DNA from: Klebsormidium nitens
Lineage: Eukaryota; Streptophyta; Klebsormidiophyceae; Klebsormidiales; Klebsormidiaceae
Assembly: GCA_000708835.1 (NCBI GenBank)
Contig: DF236965.1
Coordinates: 4,700 to 68,699 of the forward strand
Reading direction: 5' to 3'
DNA: 64,000 bases
Within the stretch, counting starts at the first letter, position 1. The number at the start of each line of letters is the position of its first letter. Shown here in pieces: positions 60,936 through 64,000 of this stretch. The position numbers and the translations under genes are program-made. The notes under the pieces were generated by a model. That model had not been told where the DNA came from. It searched no databases and saw only the letters and a list, made by a program, of their open reading frames with translations.

Positions 60936-61972
60936 TCCTCTCACCGTAAAGTGCTTAGCAGACAACGTGCTTCTTGAAGCGGCTGCCTTCTTCCCGATGC
61001 TTTGAGTGGCTCCCAAACTTACAGAAAGATGTGCAAGCTTTCTCGCAAAAAGGGCTAAGCATCCGGATGACTTTGCCCTCAACGAAAGGCTTCAACTCCT
61101 TCGAGCTAGAGCCTCTTGACTCTGGGCAGGGAGAAGAGCCTTTGCACGAGAGAGAATTAGGCCTGCTATTAATATTTAGGGTTCTGAAGCGAACCCTAAG
61201 CCGCAGTACGTACTGTCATCCAATACCGTGCCAATTATTTCACGAAAAGTGGCCAAAGTAGGTATGTACCGGAAATGCAGTGACTCGATCGCAAAGCAGA
61301 TTGGAAGGCTGGTATGTACCTGTATAGGATACCGTAGATTAATTGGTAAACGCAAAAATATGTGACGCGGGCCCGGTACCGTACCGGATCTCGAGTGTCG
61401 AAGCAGCACGCAATAAATGTAAGAATGGCCCCGAAATACCCGGAACACACACTCCCTTGATCGCACAAACAGAACTGGCTCCTTTGACGATTCTCAACAT
61501 GCTCAAAGCCACAGTCTCTAACCTCGGGTTTACGCTTCGCTTCCAAGCAATTAATCCTTGATGAAAGGTTCGCAGTCAAGCTTAACCCTGTCTTGGAGCA
61601 TTGCACTGAGTCTTCATGTAGATCTCCGTTCTCTTTCTTCGAGAAAGGTGGAAACGATCGACCACCTCCAATGCCATTCAGCTGCGCATCTGGGCGCCAT
61701 TCCAAGTGACTTTTCGTTGATTGCCAGATGCTTTGAGAAACCTACCAAAACATGGGTTTGCAAACCAGCTAGCGGGATGCTAAGTCAGCAGCGTCAGATA
61801 GTCCCACCAAGAGGGACAACGCGCTTCGCTAAAGGGACTCAGCAGACTTGTTGCTCTTTGGAGACACTTCAGCGGGTTTCACGGTCGAGATCTGAGCAGA
61901 ACGAGTCTGCTCGTGGGGCATAGGGTATGGCAAGTAAACGCCCATGGTGTTTGGGGAACTAGAGAGGGCCCG
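60936..61972. promoter_or_regulatory. Divergent promoter region, TAF1C-like and secreted-protein genes
   Basis: These 1037 bases separate two outward-facing start codons. They hold the telobox inverted pair at 61176-61199 and a GTACC-rich word near 61377. No coding exon is recognised; the rightward gene could have a further 5' UTR exon here. Confidence 0.5.
61176..61199. promoter_or_regulatory. Inverted pair of telobox-like 9-mers
   Basis: TTAGGGTTC at 61176-61184 is followed by tgaagc and by GAACCCTAA at 61191-61199, its exact reverse complement. The core resembles the plant telobox AAACCCTAA, which is common in promoters of translation and ribosome-biogenesis genes. It lies 241 bases upstream of the TAF1C-like start codon and about 775 bases upstream of the secreted-protein gene. 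Confidence 0.6.
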
Positions 61973-64000
61973 ATGATGGGTCGCTTGAGGGGCCACACGC
62001 TCCTCAGGGCTGGCTTGCTGCTGCTTGTATGGCTGCAGGCAGGTGAGCGATGAGCAACGGTTTCTCTGCGCAACATCGCATGGCTACTCTCGACAAGCAT
62101 TGGCATTTTGGGGGCATTGGATCTAGGGAGTGTCATTTTCATGTATGTCTAGTATTGACTCTGTTTGACTCTGGTTTAGGACGGTTTTGGGCTCATCATT
62201 TGGACCTCGTGTCTTCAATAGCAGTGTCAGCATGAGCTGGTTGTCAATGTTGCCGGTGAGCAGCATTCTTGCTAACCTCTCTGTTTAGGACATGTGGACA
62301 TGAAACTTGCACGATTTGGTAAAGCCTGGTGCTTAATGAGGTGGAGGATTCAAGACATCTTGTCTCTGAAAGGAAGCACAAGTAGTGGTTGACAGGCAAA
62401 AGGCCTTTCCAGCTGCGGAATGCCTTATTCTTGGTCAAAAGAAGGAGCTTGTCAGAAACTTAAAGTAGTTTGATAATGTGTTCCCATCGTCACACGACCA
62501 AAGCTTCTTCTCAAGGGCGAGAAGCGGGGCAAATATGGAACGGGCCCATTGAAATGCAGAGCTAGGCTTTGAAGGCACTGCTCAGCAGTCTAGGCCTATG
62601 GTGTGGCTCTCCCGTAGTGCGCTCCCCCACCGTGTGCACTTTGCTGCAAGCTGTGCCGGAGTGTTTAGCATGCTCGCTGAGCCGAGTGACTCACTGGATG
62701 TGGTCACAGGATGTTAGAGCCAGTGTATCAGACCCTAGGCTCCTTGACTAGCGCCCAGGATATGCCAACGGTGGGGTTTCTCTGGTTTAGATACTCCAGA
62801 CGGAACGAAACGCTGCCTCGGTGAAGGCTCTTCAGGGCGGTGCCTGTGCCGCATGGTCCTGGCTGCAGCACTGCTGAGACCAGTTTCCGTCGCTTTGGTA
62901 CCATTGTTGCCATGGCATCCTGCACCCGTCTTGCGGCACCCTTCTCAAGTTTTCCTCCCTGTTGTCAAGAGTTTTGACACCTCCTCTCACATTCCCGCTC
63001 TTTCTGCCTGTCAGGCTCATCCTTTGGGCTGGGCGTCGACGCTGCTGGCGTGGCCGTCGAGCGGCATGTTTCCAGCGGGCGCGCCCTGTCCCGGCACCTC
63101 CTCCAAGCTCTCGCGCCTAGTTCTGGAAGCTCGTCGGGAGGATCACCCAACGACGCCCCAACGGCAGCCCCCACCAAAACCCCAACGACGGCCCCGACCC
63201 CTACCCCGGTCGCTACACCCGCCCCAACTCCCACCCCCACAAAACCCGCCACGTCACCTCCACTCACGCCCTCCCCCACCACTGTTGCACCTGTGGCAAC
63301 CAACGGGCCAGCACCCACCTCGGCGCCAACCACGGCCGCCCCCACTGACACCCCCATTCCAGAGCTCACCACTCTACCACCTGCGGTCACGCCCGCGCCC
63401 GCCACGCTGCCCCCCCTCACGCCTGCACCGACCACGGCCGGTCCGACCCCCGCTCCCACCCCCCTGGCGACCACAGCGGCGCCGCTGCCCCCTGCCCCCC
63501 TCACCCTCGCGCCCACGCTGGCCCCCATCCAGCCGCCCAGCCCCCCCCCAGGTAAAAACACGCCTTCGCCGCTCCCTTCTCTTGTGCCCGCCACGCCGCC
63601 GCCCACGCCCCCCGCCACGTCATCGCCGCCAGGTAATTCGCTCGCCCCTCTCACGGTTAACGAGTCCGCTCCGGCGCCAGCACTTGTAAAGCCCGTCGTG
63701 GTTCCTAACACGGTTAACGAAACTGCTCCGGCCCCAACACTTGTGAAGCCCGTCGTGGTTCCTAACACGGTTAACGATTCTGCTCCCGCCCCAGCACTCG
63801 TAACCCCCGTCGTGGCTCTGGCCGAACCGCTCGCGCCCGCCCCCATTGCGAGCGTCACAGGAGCCTCGCCAGGTATGTCCCCCACCTCGCCCCTCGTTTT
63901 AGCACCGCCCGATTCGCCTGCCGCCGCACCGCAAGAAAGCGCCATCCGGGTAGGTTCATTAGTCTTTTCCACCCCACCGAAGTTTCTCGCTGCACCACTG
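61973..64000 (+). CDS. Secreted Pro/Thr/Ala-rich wall-type protein (partial, runs off the window)
   Basis: Exon 1 (61973-62042) encodes a clean signal peptide, MMGRLRGHTLLRAGLLLLVW followed by LQA. A 972-base intron with phase-matched ends leads to a second exon from 63015, which stays open to the window edge. After a short region (GSSFGLGVDAAGVAVERHVS and RALSRHLLQALAPSSG) the protein is almost entirely Pro, Thr, Ala, Ser and Val: PTAAPTKTPTTAPTPTPV, SPPP motifs, then 19-residue repeats such as NESAPAPALVKPVVVPNTV. This is the composition of hydroxyproline-rich, O-glycosylated wall proteins of plants and algae. Any globular domain must lie beyond the window. The minus strand is also open here, but only as a shadow of this skewed composition. 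AGGTA words at 63551, 63632 and 63872 could be alternative splice sites. Confidence 0.78.
63653..63823 (+). repeat. 57-bp coding tandem repeat, nearly three copies
   Basis: The word acggttaacga recurs at 63653, 63710 and 63767, a period of exactly 57 bases or 19 codons. The third copy diverges after about 40 bases. Each copy encodes a variant of TVNESAPAPALVKPVVVPN. Third-base changes plus a few replacements (Ser/Thr, Ala/Thr, Glu/Asp) separate the copies, as expected for a repeat kept under protein-level constraint. Confidence 0.9.

Noticed and set aside
62965-63972. Long minus-strand open frame rich in Gly, Ala and Val
   Set aside because: It is the complement of the Pro/Thr-rich exon on the plus strand. 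Plus-strand splicing from a signal peptide, matching phase and codon-period repeats all favour the plus-strand gene.

Overview
This is eukaryotic nuclear DNA, most likely from a streptophyte green alga or an early-diverging plant. The evidence is spliceosomal introns of about 85-600 bp in every gene, a CHUP1-type chloroplast-positioning protein, a cyclophilin with the plant-specific loop, a thylakoid-lumen TPR protein and a plant-type acyl-ACP thioesterase. A Klebsormidium-like genome would fit the gene density (12 genes in 64 kb) and moderate GC, but the genus is inference. No mobile element with coding capacity, no CRISPR array and no convincing RNA gene was found. I built the gene models by hand from splice sites, phase continuity and recognisable protein families.

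Layout: Tas-like aldo-keto reductase (+, 1149-4718); CHUP1-like protein (-, 6334-13038); unassigned type II membrane glycosyltransferase-like protein (+, 14308-16442, first exon unresolved); cytosolic glucose-6-phosphate dehydrogenase (-, 18033-23231); cyclophilin (+, 24178-26620); ABCB/TAP-like half transporter (-, 27384-33378); thylakoid-lumen TPR protein (+, 34223-36736); divergent protein kinase (-, 38029-42239); ULP2-type SUMO protease with a huge tail (-, 43212-50062); plastid acyl-ACP thioesterase (+, 51047-54611); TAF1C-like beta-propeller protein (-, 55675-60935); secreted Pro/Thr-rich wall-type protein (+, 61973 to the window edge).

Ten of the eleven neighbouring gene pairs lie on opposite strands. 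The five divergent pairs have about 0.85-1.3 kb between start codons, which would suit shared two-way promoters. These are independent housekeeping and plastid genes, not a pathway cluster. Several could still meet functionally in plastid biology (CHUP1, thioesterase, lumen TPR protein) or redox metabolism (G6PDH making NADPH, aldo-keto reductase using it).

The most unusual signals are: 17 GTAC cores packed into the G6PDH/cyclophilin intergenic region; a perfect inverted pair of telobox-like 9-mers between the TAF1C-like and wall-protein genes; a purine-rich coding repeat in the kinase gene whose reading frame switches at a G10 run; a His replacing the conserved catalytic Asn in the thioesterase; two SUMO-interaction motif candidates in the SUMO protease; and three GC-AG introns, one of them in-frame and stop-free. 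I saw no clear evidence for a wholly new biological system.
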